Origin: a bacterium
Lineage (GTDB): Bacteria; Electryoneota; Electryoneia; Electryoneales; Electryoneaceae
Direction: 5' to 3'
DNA length: 64,000 nt
NCBI GenBank assembly: GCA_020444425.1
Contig: JAHLLB010000014.1
Location: forward strand, 28,148-92,147
Part shown: positions 55,745 through 63,947 of the stretch, in pieces
Position numbering within the stretch: the first letter of the stretch is position 1
Layout: each line of letters starts with the position of its first letter
The notes under the pieces: model-generated
The model's database searches: none
Told to the model about the DNA's origin: nothing
The model's input: the letters and a program-made list of their open reading frames with translations, nothing else
Program-made: the position numbers and the translations under genes

Positions 55745-56004
55745 TCCGGGCAATGGGCGATGGGCTGTGGGCTGGGCGCCGTCCCTGCAGGACGGCAGTT
55801 GTGTTGGGGCTGCCTTCGTGTGGCTGAAGCCACACGCTAACCACCCTTCACCGCTACGCGGTGACCAACCGGCAACAGATAAACGAATTTCGGCCATCGA
55901 TCACCGTTTAAGGATTACCGACCACCGTTTACCGACCACCGAATATCGAGCACCGACCACCGACAACCGAGCACCGACCACCGATTACCGACCACCGACC
56001 ACCG
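55745..56004. repeat. Heptamer arrays and short hairpins before the prfB stop
   Basis: About 55750-55771: units CAATGGG, CGATGGG, CTGTGGG. Hairpins CGTCCCTGCAGGACG, GTGTGGCTGAAGCCACAC and TCACCGCTACGCGGTGA lie between about 55780 and 55863. 55913-56004: about thirteen units (GATTACC, GACCACC, GTTTACC, GACCACC, GAATATC, GAGCACC, GACCACC, GACAACC and so on) that run right up to the prfB stop codon. Confidence 0.8.
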
Positions 56005-57124
56005 TCAGTCCTCTTCCGTCTGTCCGCCGTGCTTGACACGTTTCCGGCCGAGCAGGAATTCGGTGATGAACTCGTGAATGTCGCCGTCCATCACCTGGTC
56101 GATGTTGCTGGTTTCGACGCCGGTCCGCAGATCCTTCACCATCTTGTAGGGATGGAACACGTACGAGCGGATCTGGTTGCCCCAGCCGATATCACTCTTC
56201 GTCTCTTCCAGCTCCGCACGCTTCTTCGCTTCTTCCTCGAGGTGACGCTGATACAACCGCGCCTTCAGCATCTTCAACGCCGCGTCACGGTTCTTGTGCT
56301 GGCTGCGTTCGTTCTGGCAGCTGACCACGATGTTGGTCGGGAAGTGCGTGATGCGGATCGCGGAATCGGTCTTGTTGACATGCTGCCCGCCCGCGCCGGA
56401 GGCTCGAAACGTATCGATCCGGATATCTTTTTCGTCGATCTCGATTTCGACCACGTCGCCAGCGTCCGGCAACACAAACACCGACGCGAAGCTGGTGTGA
56501 CGCCGGGCGTTTGAGTCGAACGGGCTGATGCGCACCAGCCGGTGTACGCCGGTCTCCGCTTTCAGGTAGCCGAATGGGTGGTCGCCGCTGACCTCGATCG
56601 AGGCTTCCTTGATCCCGGCTTCCGTGCCAGGCTGCAAGTCGATCACATTGAACGTGTACTCCATCCGCTCGAGGTAGCGCGTGTACAGCCGGAACAGCAT
56701 CTGCGCCCAGTCCTGCGACTCCGTTCCACCCGCGCCCGGCTTGATCGTGATGATGCAGTCCTTCTCGTCATCACGACCGGACAGCATCTTCGCCAGCTCC
56801 ATCTCGTCGACACGCCGTTCCAGCTTGCGCAACGCCTTCGACGCTTCCTCCGGGCTGTCCTCAAACAACTCGAGGTACACCTCGAAGTCCTCGACTTCCT
56901 GCACCAGCGAGTCGTATTTCTCGATCAGCTTACGGTGGGTCGATGCTTCCTTCAGGATTTTCTGCGCACGTTCCTGGTCGTCCCAGAACCCCTCTTCCGT
57001 GGCCTTCTTGTCCAGCACAACCAGCTTTTCCCGGTGGGAGGGAAGGTCAAAGATACCCCCGCAGTTGCGAGGTCTTGCGCTTTATCTCTTCCCAGCTTTC
57101 GCGGGCTTCAACTTCGGAAACCAT
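56005..57124 (-). CDS. prfB: Peptide chain release factor 2 (programmed +1 frameshift)
   Basis: Reads UGA and UAA stop codons. The gene opens at ATG 57124 with 25 codons (MVSEVEARESWEEIKRKTSQ...), then an in-frame TGA at 57049-57047. A +1 shift continues as DLPSHREKLVVLDKKATEEGFWDDQ. The full product is 372 residues. Motifs: SPFDSNARRHTSF, and SGAGGQHVNKTDSAIRITH (GGQ for peptide release), SQHKNRDAALKML. The in-frame stop at codon 26 is the normal autoregulation of RF2, not a defect. Confidence 0.93.
57046..57060 (-). promoter_or_regulatory. prfB frameshift site
   Basis: GGGGGTATCTTTGAC on the minus strand: an internal Shine-Dalgarno-like GGGGG, then CTT TGA C. The ribosome slips from CTT to TTT and reads GAC. 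It matches the E. coli site in sequence and in codon position. Confidence 0.93.
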
Positions 57125-57310
57125 GAGTCACTCCAAACCTGTCATTCAACCAAAACGTTCCGCGCTAAACTTGCAGCTTTCACCGCCCGAGGGCAAGCCC
57201 AACTTGCCCGATCCAGCGAGCGGGAAGTGTATCTCCACCTGAGTCTCTCCACCAGACCCGGCTCTCCTCCGTCTCCCCGAGACGGAACCTATCTGGTTTT
57301 AGTTTGTAGA

Positions 57311-57325
57311 TAAGAATGAATCCTA
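57311..57325. promoter_or_regulatory. Candidate PerR/Fur-type operator upstream of dps
   Basis: TAAGAATGAATCCTA is a 7-1-7 imperfect palindrome. It shares 6 of 7 left-arm and 5 of 7 right-arm bases with the site at 29,208 next to the perR-like gene. It sits inside a longer GATAA...TTATC palindrome (57309-57330), 82 nt before the dps ATG. Confidence 0.5.
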
Positions 57326-57407
57326 TTATCATGGGATCAACCAACGACGGCGGGGTTGAGCACCTTCCCCCGCAGGTCATGCAACCATAAAAGAAGGAGG
57401 AGTAACC

Positions 57408-57920
57408 ATGCAGAACAACAACGGACAGACTGATACCCTTCAGACCACGAAGGTTGAACCGCATATCGGTATTGAAGAACACCAGCGCGCAGAGATCGTG
57501 GACGGTTTGCAGCGCTTCCTCGCGAACACGTACACGCTGCATCTGAAGACCCTGAACTACCACTGGCACGTGAAGGGCATGCATTTCCAGACGCTGCACA
57601 ACTTCTTCGAGGAACTGTACACCGACTTGAACGAGTCGATGGACGAGATCGCGGAACGTGTGCTGCAGCTTGGCTTCAAGGCGCCGGGCAACCTGCGCGC
57701 GATGCAGGAACTGTCGAACATCAAGGCGGGCAATGAACACGCCTCCGCCGACCAGATGTTGAGCGATCTGCTGAACGATTACCAGTGGATGATTCGCAGC
57801 ATGCGCCAGTGGCGTGCGATGGCGGATGAAGCCGGCGATGCCGCCACGGTCGCGATGTTCGATGACCGTTTGACGGTCTTCGAGAAGCAGGCGTGGATGA
57901 TGCGCGCCATGCAAAGCTAA
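57408..57920 (+). CDS. dps: Dps family DNA-protecting ferritin
   Basis: 170 residues. The inter-subunit ferroxidase site is visible as LNYHWHVKGMHFQTLHNFFEELYTDLNESMDEIAERV (His, His, Asp, Glu). Oxidises iron with H2O2 and shields DNA. AAGGAGGAG precedes the ATG. A terminator follows. Confidence 0.9.
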   Translation: MQNNNGQTDTLQTTKVEPHIGIEEHQRAEIVDGLQRFLANTYTLHLKTLNYHWHVKGMHFQTLHNFFEELYTDLNESMDEIAERVLQLGFKAPGNLRAMQELSNIKAGNEHASADQMLSDLLNDYQWMIRSMRQWRAMADEAGDAATVAMFDDRLTVFEKQAWMMRAMQS

Positions 57921-57972
57921 ACGGTAACCCTCCCTTACGTGAATGTCGACCACGTTCACGTTCGGTTGCCAG

Positions 57973-58003
57973 ACCCGTCGTGCCGAAAGGTGCGGCGGGT
58001 TTT
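57973..58003 (+). terminator. Terminator after dps
   Basis: ACCCGTCGTGCC / GGTGCGGCGGGT imperfect stem followed by TTTTG. Confidence 0.7.
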
Positions 58004-58132
58004 GCTCTCCCGGGTACGGCGGCGTAGGCTACCTTCCGTCTTCCGCTCACTGATCCCCCGAGACCCGCGCCCGCTGTTTTCTCCATCCGTCTGAAACGCG
58101 TATCATGGGTACACTGTTGACGTGGAGGACAC

Positions 58133-58837
58133 TTGACCCTGCTGGAAAAACACCTCGAACCGTTACTCGCGACGCCGACCGGGCGCTCCTTTGGCCGCGA
58201 ACTGTGTACGGAAATGCTGAGCCGGGGCACGGCGAAACACGCCGGCGTGGACGAGATGATCTTCCAGGAGGGGGACGAAACGCGTGGCATGTTTCTCGTC
58301 AGCGGGGGACTGGTCAAGCTGGTGCGCTACACGATCGACGGACGCGAAGTCATCCTGCACCTCGCACAGCCGTACCGTTTTATCGCCGAGGCGGCCCTGT
58401 TCCTCGGCCATTATCCGGCGACGGCGGTCGCGACTGAGCCGAGTGAACTGATTCTGTTGCGGCAGGAAGACGTGTTCGACCTGATGGACCGTCACCCCGG
58501 CTTCATGCGCCGTATCTTCGACGCGATGGCGATCTGGATGAAGCGGCTCGTCGACAAGATCGACCAGTTGACGCTCAATGATGCCACCGCCCGGCTCGCG
58601 CATTACGTTCTTACCAGCCTCGAACAGGAAGTGGACGATGGCCGTCCCGGTGGATCCAAACTGACGCTGCCGGTGAAAAAGGGCGAGCTGGCGTTGATGC
58701 TGAACATGAACCAGGCCACCTTGTCCCGTGCGTTACGAAAGCTGCAGGACGAACAGATTCTCGCTGTCAACGGCCGCAACTTCATCGTCCGTGATTCGCT
58801 CGCGCTGCAGAAGGCGTCGCTGCCGCCATTGGAGTAA
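58133..58837 (+). CDS. Crp/Fnr family transcription regulator
   Basis: 234 residues. Cyclic-nucleotide-binding fold (EMIFQEGDETRGMFLVSGGLVKLVRYTIDGREVIL, AEAALFLGHYPATAVATEPSELILL) and a C-terminal winged helix (KKGELALMLNMNQATLSRALRKLQDEQIL). No N-terminal FNR cysteine cluster, so oxygen sensing through Fe-S is unlikely. Start TTG at 58133 with GGAGGAC upstream. Confidence 0.88.
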   Translation: MTLLEKHLEPLLATPTGRSFGRELCTEMLSRGTAKHAGVDEMIFQEGDETRGMFLVSGGLVKLVRYTIDGREVILHLAQPYRFIAEAALFLGHYPATAVATEPSELILLRQEDVFDLMDRHPGFMRRIFDAMAIWMKRLVDKIDQLTLNDATARLAHYVLTSLEQEVDDGRPGGSKLTLPVKKGELALMLNMNQATLSRALRKLQDEQILAVNGRNFIVRDSLALQKASLPPLE

Positions 58838-58891
58838 TATTTATCCCGTGAGTGGATCAATGTTCCCGTGTTAAAACTGGCGGACACGGTT

Positions 58892-59129
58892 CAATCACGA
58901 CATGAATGTCGTGGCGGACTGCTGACAAAGTGGCAATGTTTGGGATTCAAGGAAAACTCGGCTGTCGCGTCATTCTGAACGGAACGAAGAGAAGTGAAGA
59001 AGATCCAGATTATCAATGGGTTAGGATTATTGGTTGGCAGCAAAGCTGGACCTTCTTCGCTTCGCTCAGAATGACACCCCCTGACAATCCGGAGTTTGTC
59101 AACGACCAATCACGACATGAATGTCGTGG
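58892..59129. repeat. MITE-like element copy B between duplicated hairpins
   Basis: A 182-bp element (58922-59103) with ends CTGACAAA / TTTGTCAA and the inner inverted pair GTCATTCTGAACGGAACGAA ... CTTCGCTCAGAATGAC. A 23-bp direct repeat that is itself a hairpin (ATCACGACATGAATGTCGTG) lies on both sides, at 58892-58914 and 59107-59129. Confidence 0.8.
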
Positions 59130-59165
59130 TCATTTTCTGCGGTTGAGAACCGAAGGAACCGATAG

Positions 59166-59606
59166 ATGAACCGTCTGAACTTTTCCATGACGCTGTTGAT
59201 TGCCCTGATCGCCCTGATTGCGTTTTCCGGGTGCGCGTCGAAATACAAGGACGTCCTCATCCCGCCGATGACCGAAGTCGAGGCGATGACCGACCTGATC
59301 GATCAGGAGGTGAACCTGACTCCTGATCAACGGATCAAGGTGCGGCAAATGGTGATGGACAACGCCGGCATGCGGCAACGCATCCAGGATAAATACCGGG
59401 CGCAGATCATCGAGTTGAAGGAGCAGGAGAAATCACGGTTGCAGAAGTTTGATCGTCAGATGGAAGGCCTGTTGACCGAGGAACAGTACGCTGCTTGGAA
59501 ACCGCTGTACCGTGAGATCTACTCCAATGAAATGGAAGGCTACGACACGCCGAACTTCCGGCAGGATCAGCCCTACGACGATTATCGTGGTGGACGCAGA
59601 TACTAA
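59166..59606 (+). CDS. Lipoprotein, Spy/CpxP-like helical
   Basis: 146 residues. Signal peptide with lipobox LIAFSGC (Cys about 23). Mature part is helical with VNLTPDQRIKVRQMVMDN and MEGLLTEEQYAAWKPLY, resembling the LTxxQ repeats of Spy/CpxP envelope-stress proteins. Polar tail rich in Tyr, Asp and Arg. Likely periplasmic, membrane anchored. Confidence 0.65.
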   Translation: MNRLNFSMTLLIALIALIAFSGCASKYKDVLIPPMTEVEAMTDLIDQEVNLTPDQRIKVRQMVMDNAGMRQRIQDKYRAQIIELKEQEKSRLQKFDRQMEGLLTEEQYAAWKPLYREIYSNEMEGYDTPNFRQDQPYDDYRGGRRY

Positions 59607-59765
59607 TCCAACGTTCGCCACAAGTAGGACTCGTTCTTAACATAACTTAAATAATTTTAGATTGTCGCTTGCCTTTCAGTATTTCTTTGGTGCATCTTGT
59701 TTCGGGGACACCATTCGTCTGAAACAATCGGCAGTAAAACAGATTCAGCATGTGTGAGGTGGTGT

Positions 59766-61040
59766 GTGCGCACGTGGTTGAACAGGCTATTGCTTACCTT
59801 CCTGATTGCCCTCCAAGTGGGATCACTTTACGCTCAAGAGACCGTCGCTCTCGGACTGAACTACCCCGAAACCGGACCTTATCTGGTGCAGGGGCTGGAT
59901 CAGTTGCGTGCGGCTGAAATGGCGATTGAGGAGATCAACGCCAGCGGCGGAATCCTTGGCCATCAAGTCGATCTGGTCCGAAAGGACTCACGGTCCGAAC
60001 CGGATCGTACCCGCGCCAACGTCGCCGAGCTGATCGAGACATACCGAGTCAAAATGGTGTTTGGCGGGTCGTCCAGTGCCGTCGCCATCGCCGCCGGGGA
60101 GGAATGCGCGAAACATCAGACGCTTTTCTTTGCCACCCTGTCGTATTCCACCGAAACCACCGGCGAGGCAGCCAACAAATACGTCTTCCGCGAATGCTCG
60201 GACTCGCATGCCAGCGCCAGCGCGATGGCGGAGTACATGCGTGGACACTTCTCTGGTAAGACCTATTTCTACATCACCGCGGATTACACCTGGGGCCGGA
60301 CCACCGAAGCGGCCATGCGCGCGTACACCATGACCGAGGATACCGAGTCGCACAAGGGGGTGAAAACACCATTCCCGGACGCGACAGATTCCGATTTCAG
60401 AAAAGCACTTCAGCTGGCGGAACTGGCGGATCCGGACGTGCTCGTGCTGGTTTTGTTCGGGGCCAATATGTCAACCGCGATCCGTATTGCGGACGACATG
60501 GGTTTCAAGGACGACTGCCAGATCGTCGTGCCCAACCTGACCATCGGCATGGCGGAGCTCGGCGGGGCGGAGGTCATGCAGGGCGTGATCGGAACCCTGC
60601 CGTGGACGTGGAAACTACCCTACGAGCATAACTTCCCGCGCGGTGTGGGATTCGTCGAGACATTCAGCGAACGCTATGGCCGTTATCCCAGTACCGCCGG
60701 GGCGTCCGCTTACACCATCGTCTACGAGTACAAGGCCGCCGTCGAACGCGCGGGCAGCTTCGACACCGAGGCGGTGATCTCCGAACTGGAAGGACACACC
60801 TACACACTGCTGAAGGACCGGCAGACCTGGCGGGCGTGGGACCATCAATCAGTGCAAACCGTCTACGTTGTCAAATGCAACCCGCCGGACATTGTCAATG
60901 CCGACAAGTACAATCTCGATTTCTTCGAGATCATCAGCAGCCAATCCGGCACGCAGGCGTTCATCGACCGCAACGAGTGGAATGCTGTCCGTAAATCCGC
61001 CGGAAAACCCACCAAGCTGCAGGTTCCGCCACGGCCGTAA
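59766..61040 (+). CDS. Periplasmic branched-chain-amino-acid-type binding protein
   Basis: 424 residues from GTG 59766, with a signal peptide (LLLTFLIALQVGSLYA). The type I periplasmic-binding fold of Peripla_BP_6 is seen in VALGLNYPETGPYLVQGLDQLRAAEMAIEEINASGGILGHQVDLV, TRANVAELIE, VFGGSSSAVAIAAGEECAKHQTLFF and SAYTIVYEYKAAVERAG. It resembles urea/amide or amino-acid binding proteins. No ABC permease or ATPase of that class is adjacent. It may serve a distant transporter or act as a sensor. Confidence 0.8.
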   Translation: MRTWLNRLLLTFLIALQVGSLYAQETVALGLNYPETGPYLVQGLDQLRAAEMAIEEINASGGILGHQVDLVRKDSRSEPDRTRANVAELIETYRVKMVFGGSSSAVAIAAGEECAKHQTLFFATLSYSTETTGEAANKYVFRECSDSHASASAMAEYMRGHFSGKTYFYITADYTWGRTTEAAMRAYTMTEDTESHKGVKTPFPDATDSDFRKALQLAELADPDVLVLVLFGANMSTAIRIADDMGFKDDCQIVVPNLTIGMAELGGAEVMQGVIGTLPWTWKLPYEHNFPRGVGFVETFSERYGRYPSTAGASAYTIVYEYKAAVERAGSFDTEAVISELEGHTYTLLKDRQTWRAWDHQSVQTVYVVKCNPPDIVNADKYNLDFFEIISSQSGTQAFIDRNEWNAVRKSAGKPTKLQVPPRP

Positions 61041-61082
61041 TCATGGTGCCGTTCGAAAGATGGTGATTGTCACTTGTAAATT

Positions 61083-61206
61083 GGCAGACGGCATTCTGAA
61101 CGGAACGAAGAAAAGTGAAGAATCTACTTGAAGATACGGCGAAGGATCTTCGCTCCCGCCTTTACCGTTGCAACGAGCAGATCGGTCTCTGCGTACAGCA
61201 TGACAC
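61083..61206. repeat. MITE-like inverted repeat, partial
   Basis: Left arm near 61088 (ATTCTGAACGGAACGAAGAA), related sequence GAAGGATCTTCGCTCC in the middle and the end ACAGCATGACAC near 61204. The right arm is degenerate. Confidence 0.6.
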
Positions 61207-61253
61207 ATCCCGCAGCTGGGAATTGATACTGCCAGGAATTGAACTGGAATAAA

Positions 61254-61326
61254 ACGGGACACTTTCCGCGAAAGTGCCCCGTCAGTGTCTTACTCAGGAC
61301 TCAAGACTCGGGTCTCAGGACTGTCC
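61254..61326. repeat. REP-like palindrome and heptamer array
   Basis: 61254-61282: ACGGGACACTTTC/GAAAGTGCCCCGT, a diverged REP. 61289-61326: units CTTACTC, AGGACTC, AAGACTC, GGGTCTC, AGGACTG, ending at the pruA stop codon. Convergent genes. Confidence 0.75.
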
Positions 61327-62877
61327 TTAAAACTTCTCCGTCACCGACTTGCCCTGCATGAACAGGCCGAGGTAATCCTGGCCGCCGGCCTTGCTGTCCG
61401 TACCCGACATGTTGAAGCCGCCGAACGGCTGCACACCAACCAGCGCGCCGGTGATCTTGCGGTTCAGGTACAGGTTGCCAACGTGGAACTCACGGCGGGC
61501 GCGTTCGAGACGCTCACGCACGTTCGAGATCAAGCCGCCGGTCAAACCGAACTCGGTGCCGTTGAAGATCCGCAGCGCGTCTTCGAAGTCCGTCGCACGG
61601 ATGCACGCCAGCACCGGCCCGAAGATCTCTTCCTGGGCGATGGTGTCGGTGTCCTTGACATTCTTGACGACGGTCGGTTCGACGAAGTAGCCGCCTTCGA
61701 TGGCCTTGCCACCGCACATCACTTCGTTGCCGTCGTTCTTCGCCTTCTCGATGTACTCGAGGATCTTGCCGTGCGACGCCGCATCGATCACCGCACCCAT
61801 GTTCGGGTTCTTGGACGGGTGGTCGATCTTCAGCTTCTTCGTGCGTTCCACGACTTTGTCGACCAGCTCGTCATAGATCGCATCGACCGCGATCAGACGG
61901 CTGCAGGCCGAGCACTTCTGGCCCTGGAAACCGTACGCGCCCGCGACCGCCATGTCGGCGGCATAATCGAGGTCGGCGGTTTCGTCGACGACCATGCCGT
62001 CCTTGCCACCCATCTCGAGGATCGTACGCTTGATCCACAGCTGGCCTTCGTTCACCTTCGCCGCGCGTTCGTGAATGCGCAGGCCGATTTCCTTCGAACC
62101 GGTGAACGCAATCAGACGGGTTTTCGGGTGATCGACCAATGTATCGCCAACCTCACCACCGCTGCCCGGGCAGAAGGTGATCGCCTTCGCCGGCATCCCG
62201 GCTTCCAGCAACAGGTCGATGAACTTCGCCGCAATGATCGGCGCGGTCGAGGCCGGCTTCAACACGACGGTGTTGCCGGTCACCAGCGCGGCCGTCGTCA
62301 TCCCGGCCATGATCGCCAACGGGAAGTTCCACGGCGGAATTACAACCGCGACGCCCAGCGGGACATAGTACAAGTTGTTCTCGTCGCCCGGATACGGCAC
62401 CACTTCCTGTTCACGATCCAAACGCATCATCTCGCGCGCGTAGAACTCGAGGAAGTCGATCGCTTCGGCGGTGTCGGCGTCCGCCTCAACCCAGTTCTTC
62501 GACTCTTCGTACGTCATCGTCGCGCTGAACTCATGCTTGCGTGCACGCAGCATCGCGGCAGAACGCAACAGGATGCGGGCACGCGCATGGCCGTCGAAGA
62601 AGCGCCATTCATTCTGGAAGAACTCATGCGCCGTGTCGATCGCCTTGAGCGCCTGCTCTTTGTTCGCCTTTCCGACGCTACCAACCACGGTGTTCGGATC
62701 GGCCGGATCGTACGATTCAATCTTCTTTTCGCTGGCGACACGTTCACCCGCGATCAACAGCTCCCAGTGCTTGCCGAAATCGCCACGCACCTTCTCCAAC
62801 GCCGCTTCGTACGCCGCCTTGTTCGCGGGTACACTGAAATCGGTCAACGGCTCGTTCTTGAACGGAATTACCGACAT
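61327..62877 (-). CDS. pruA: 1-pyrroline-5-carboxylate dehydrogenase
   Basis: Oxidises P5C to glutamate in proline and arginine breakdown. 516 residues from MSVIPFKNEP (62877, GGAGGC upstream). ALDH motifs: PPWNFPLAIM, GNTVVLKPAS, FTGSKEIG, catalytic Glu in LEMGGKDGMVV, catalytic Cys in GFQGQKCSACSR, EEIFGPVLA, FGGFNMSGTDSKAGG. The family position is the RocA/PutA P5CDH type. No proline dehydrogenase in the window. Confidence 0.92.
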   Translation of the reverse strand: MSVIPFKNEPLTDFSVPANKAAYEAALEKVRGDFGKHWELLIAGERVASEKKIESYDPADPNTVVGSVGKANKEQALKAIDTAHEFFQNEWRFFDGHARARILLRSAAMLRARKHEFSATMTYEESKNWVEADADTAEAIDFLEFYAREMMRLDREQEVVPYPGDENNLYYVPLGVAVVIPPWNFPLAIMAGMTTAALVTGNTVVLKPASTAPIIAAKFIDLLLEAGMPAKAITFCPGSGGEVGDTLVDHPKTRLIAFTGSKEIGLRIHERAAKVNEGQLWIKRTILEMGGKDGMVVDETADLDYAADMAVAGAYGFQGQKCSACSRLIAVDAIYDELVDKVVERTKKLKIDHPSKNPNMGAVIDAASHGKILEYIEKAKNDGNEVMCGGKAIEGGYFVEPTVVKNVKDTDTIAQEEIFGPVLACIRATDFEDALRIFNGTEFGLTGGLISNVRERLERARREFHVGNLYLNRKITGALVGVQPFGGFNMSGTDSKAGGQDYLGLFMQGKSVTEKF

Positions 62878-63115
62878 GGATTTGCCTCCAATGCATCCAG
62901 TTTGATGTTGTTGTTGAGGACACGTAAGATCGTTTTTAACCCGCTCGTTCGGTACCCACCCATGGCCTCCCGGAGACCCATATTCCGCACCACGTTCACC
63001 CACACTCACAAGTCACGAGCCGAAAGGTTTCACCGCACGAAAAAACACCGGTTTCGCCTGTGGACCGGCCACCCGCAATTCTTATATTCGCCGGTACCAC
63101 AACGACTGCGAGGGA

Positions 63116-63517
63116 ATGATGGCGTTCTCGAAAAGCTGGGGATACGGTGTCCGTGCTCTGGTGCACATGGCGGCAGCGGCGGATCCGGAAAAACGTTGGC
63201 AATCGGGTGAGCTGGCGGAAGAAACCGGCCTGCCCGCCAGTTACCTGAGCAAGGTGCTGTCGGCGATGGCTGGCGAAGGCCTGCTCGATAGCCAGCGGGG
63301 ACGCGGTGGGGGAGTCAAACTCGCCCGAGCGCCGCAACGGATCAAACTCAGCGACATCGCCGCCGCCACAGACGACATCCCCGGGGACGATCCCTCGATG
63401 GACGCCATGGACGGCGCACCGAAACACCTCACCGACGCCCTCGGCGCACGCTGGCAGCCCTACCGGCGGGGCTTGGTTGAGTATCTGGCGACGACTACCG
63501 TCGCGGATTTATTGTGA
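63116..63517 (+). CDS. Rrf2 family transcription regulator lacking the cluster cysteines
   Basis: 133 residues (or 132 from the second ATG), with a winged helix: SKSWGYGVRALVHMAAA, AEETGLPASYLSKVLSAM, LDSQRGRGGGVKLARAP. No cysteine anywhere, so unlike IscR/NsrR it cannot bind Fe-S through cysteines. Target unknown. GCGAGGGA precedes the start. Confidence 0.82.
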   Translation: MMAFSKSWGYGVRALVHMAAAADPEKRWQSGELAEETGLPASYLSKVLSAMAGEGLLDSQRGRGGGVKLARAPQRIKLSDIAAATDDIPGDDPSMDAMDGAPKHLTDALGARWQPYRRGLVEYLATTTVADLL

Positions 63518-63522
63518 ATCAG

Positions 63523-63552
63523 GCTATTGGCTATAGGCTGTAGGCTATAGGA
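63523..63552. repeat. Heptamer array left of four-helix gene
   Basis: Units GGCTATT, GGCTATA, GGCTGTA, GGCTATA, GG, starting 5 nt after the Rrf2 gene stop. Confidence 0.75.
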
Positions 63553-63580
63553 AAACCCTGACAAACAAGGGGGCGATTGT

Positions 63581-63934
63581 ATGCGCGATCATACAAAGCT
63601 TACCGCTTTTCAATTAGCTGATGATTTGGCAGTAGCTATCTATCAATCGACACGTGCTTTTCCAAAAGATGAATTGTATGGTTTGACGTCTCAAATGAGA
63701 CGTGCTGCGGTTTCTGTACCTTCAAATATTGTTGAAGGTTGCGCCAGAAATTCTAAAGCAGATTATTTACGGTTTCTGGATATCGCGTTTGGTTCGCTGC
63801 GTGAACTTGAGTACCAGATTACACTGGCGAAACGATTGCACTATCTACAAGAACCAAACAGCGAGGAATTACTGGATTTGGCAAAGCAAGCATCCAAGGT
63901 ACTGCATGGTTTGATCCGCTCTCATCGAAGCTAA
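63581..63934 (+). CDS. Four-helix-bundle protein (S23/IVP family)
   Basis: 117 residues: KLTAFQLADDLAVAIYQSTRAFPKDELYGLTSQMRRAAVSVPSNIVEGCAR..., the conserved SQMRRAAVSVPSNIVEG signature of the 23S rRNA intervening-sequence protein family. It includes homologues of Avd from diversity-generating retroelements. More AT-rich than its neighbours. Flanked by inverted heptamer arrays, so it may be part of a mobile unit. No rRNA gene or reverse transcriptase nearby. Confidence 0.88.
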   Translation: MRDHTKLTAFQLADDLAVAIYQSTRAFPKDELYGLTSQMRRAAVSVPSNIVEGCARNSKADYLRFLDIAFGSLRELEYQITLAKRLHYLQEPNSEELLDLAKQASKVLHGLIRSHRS

Positions 63935-63947
63935 CTCATTATTTTCC

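Noticed and set aside
56005..57049. prfB as a broken gene because of an in-frame TGA
   Set aside because: The TGA lies in the known RF2 frameshift signal, so the gene is intact.
58954..59169. Small proteins containing NGTKRSEE or HSERSEE
   Set aside because: These are translations of the MITE-like inverted repeat, not genes.
61285..63210. A 641-codon open frame antisense to pruA
   Set aside because: Shadow of a conserved gene; it also runs through a REP and a heptamer array.
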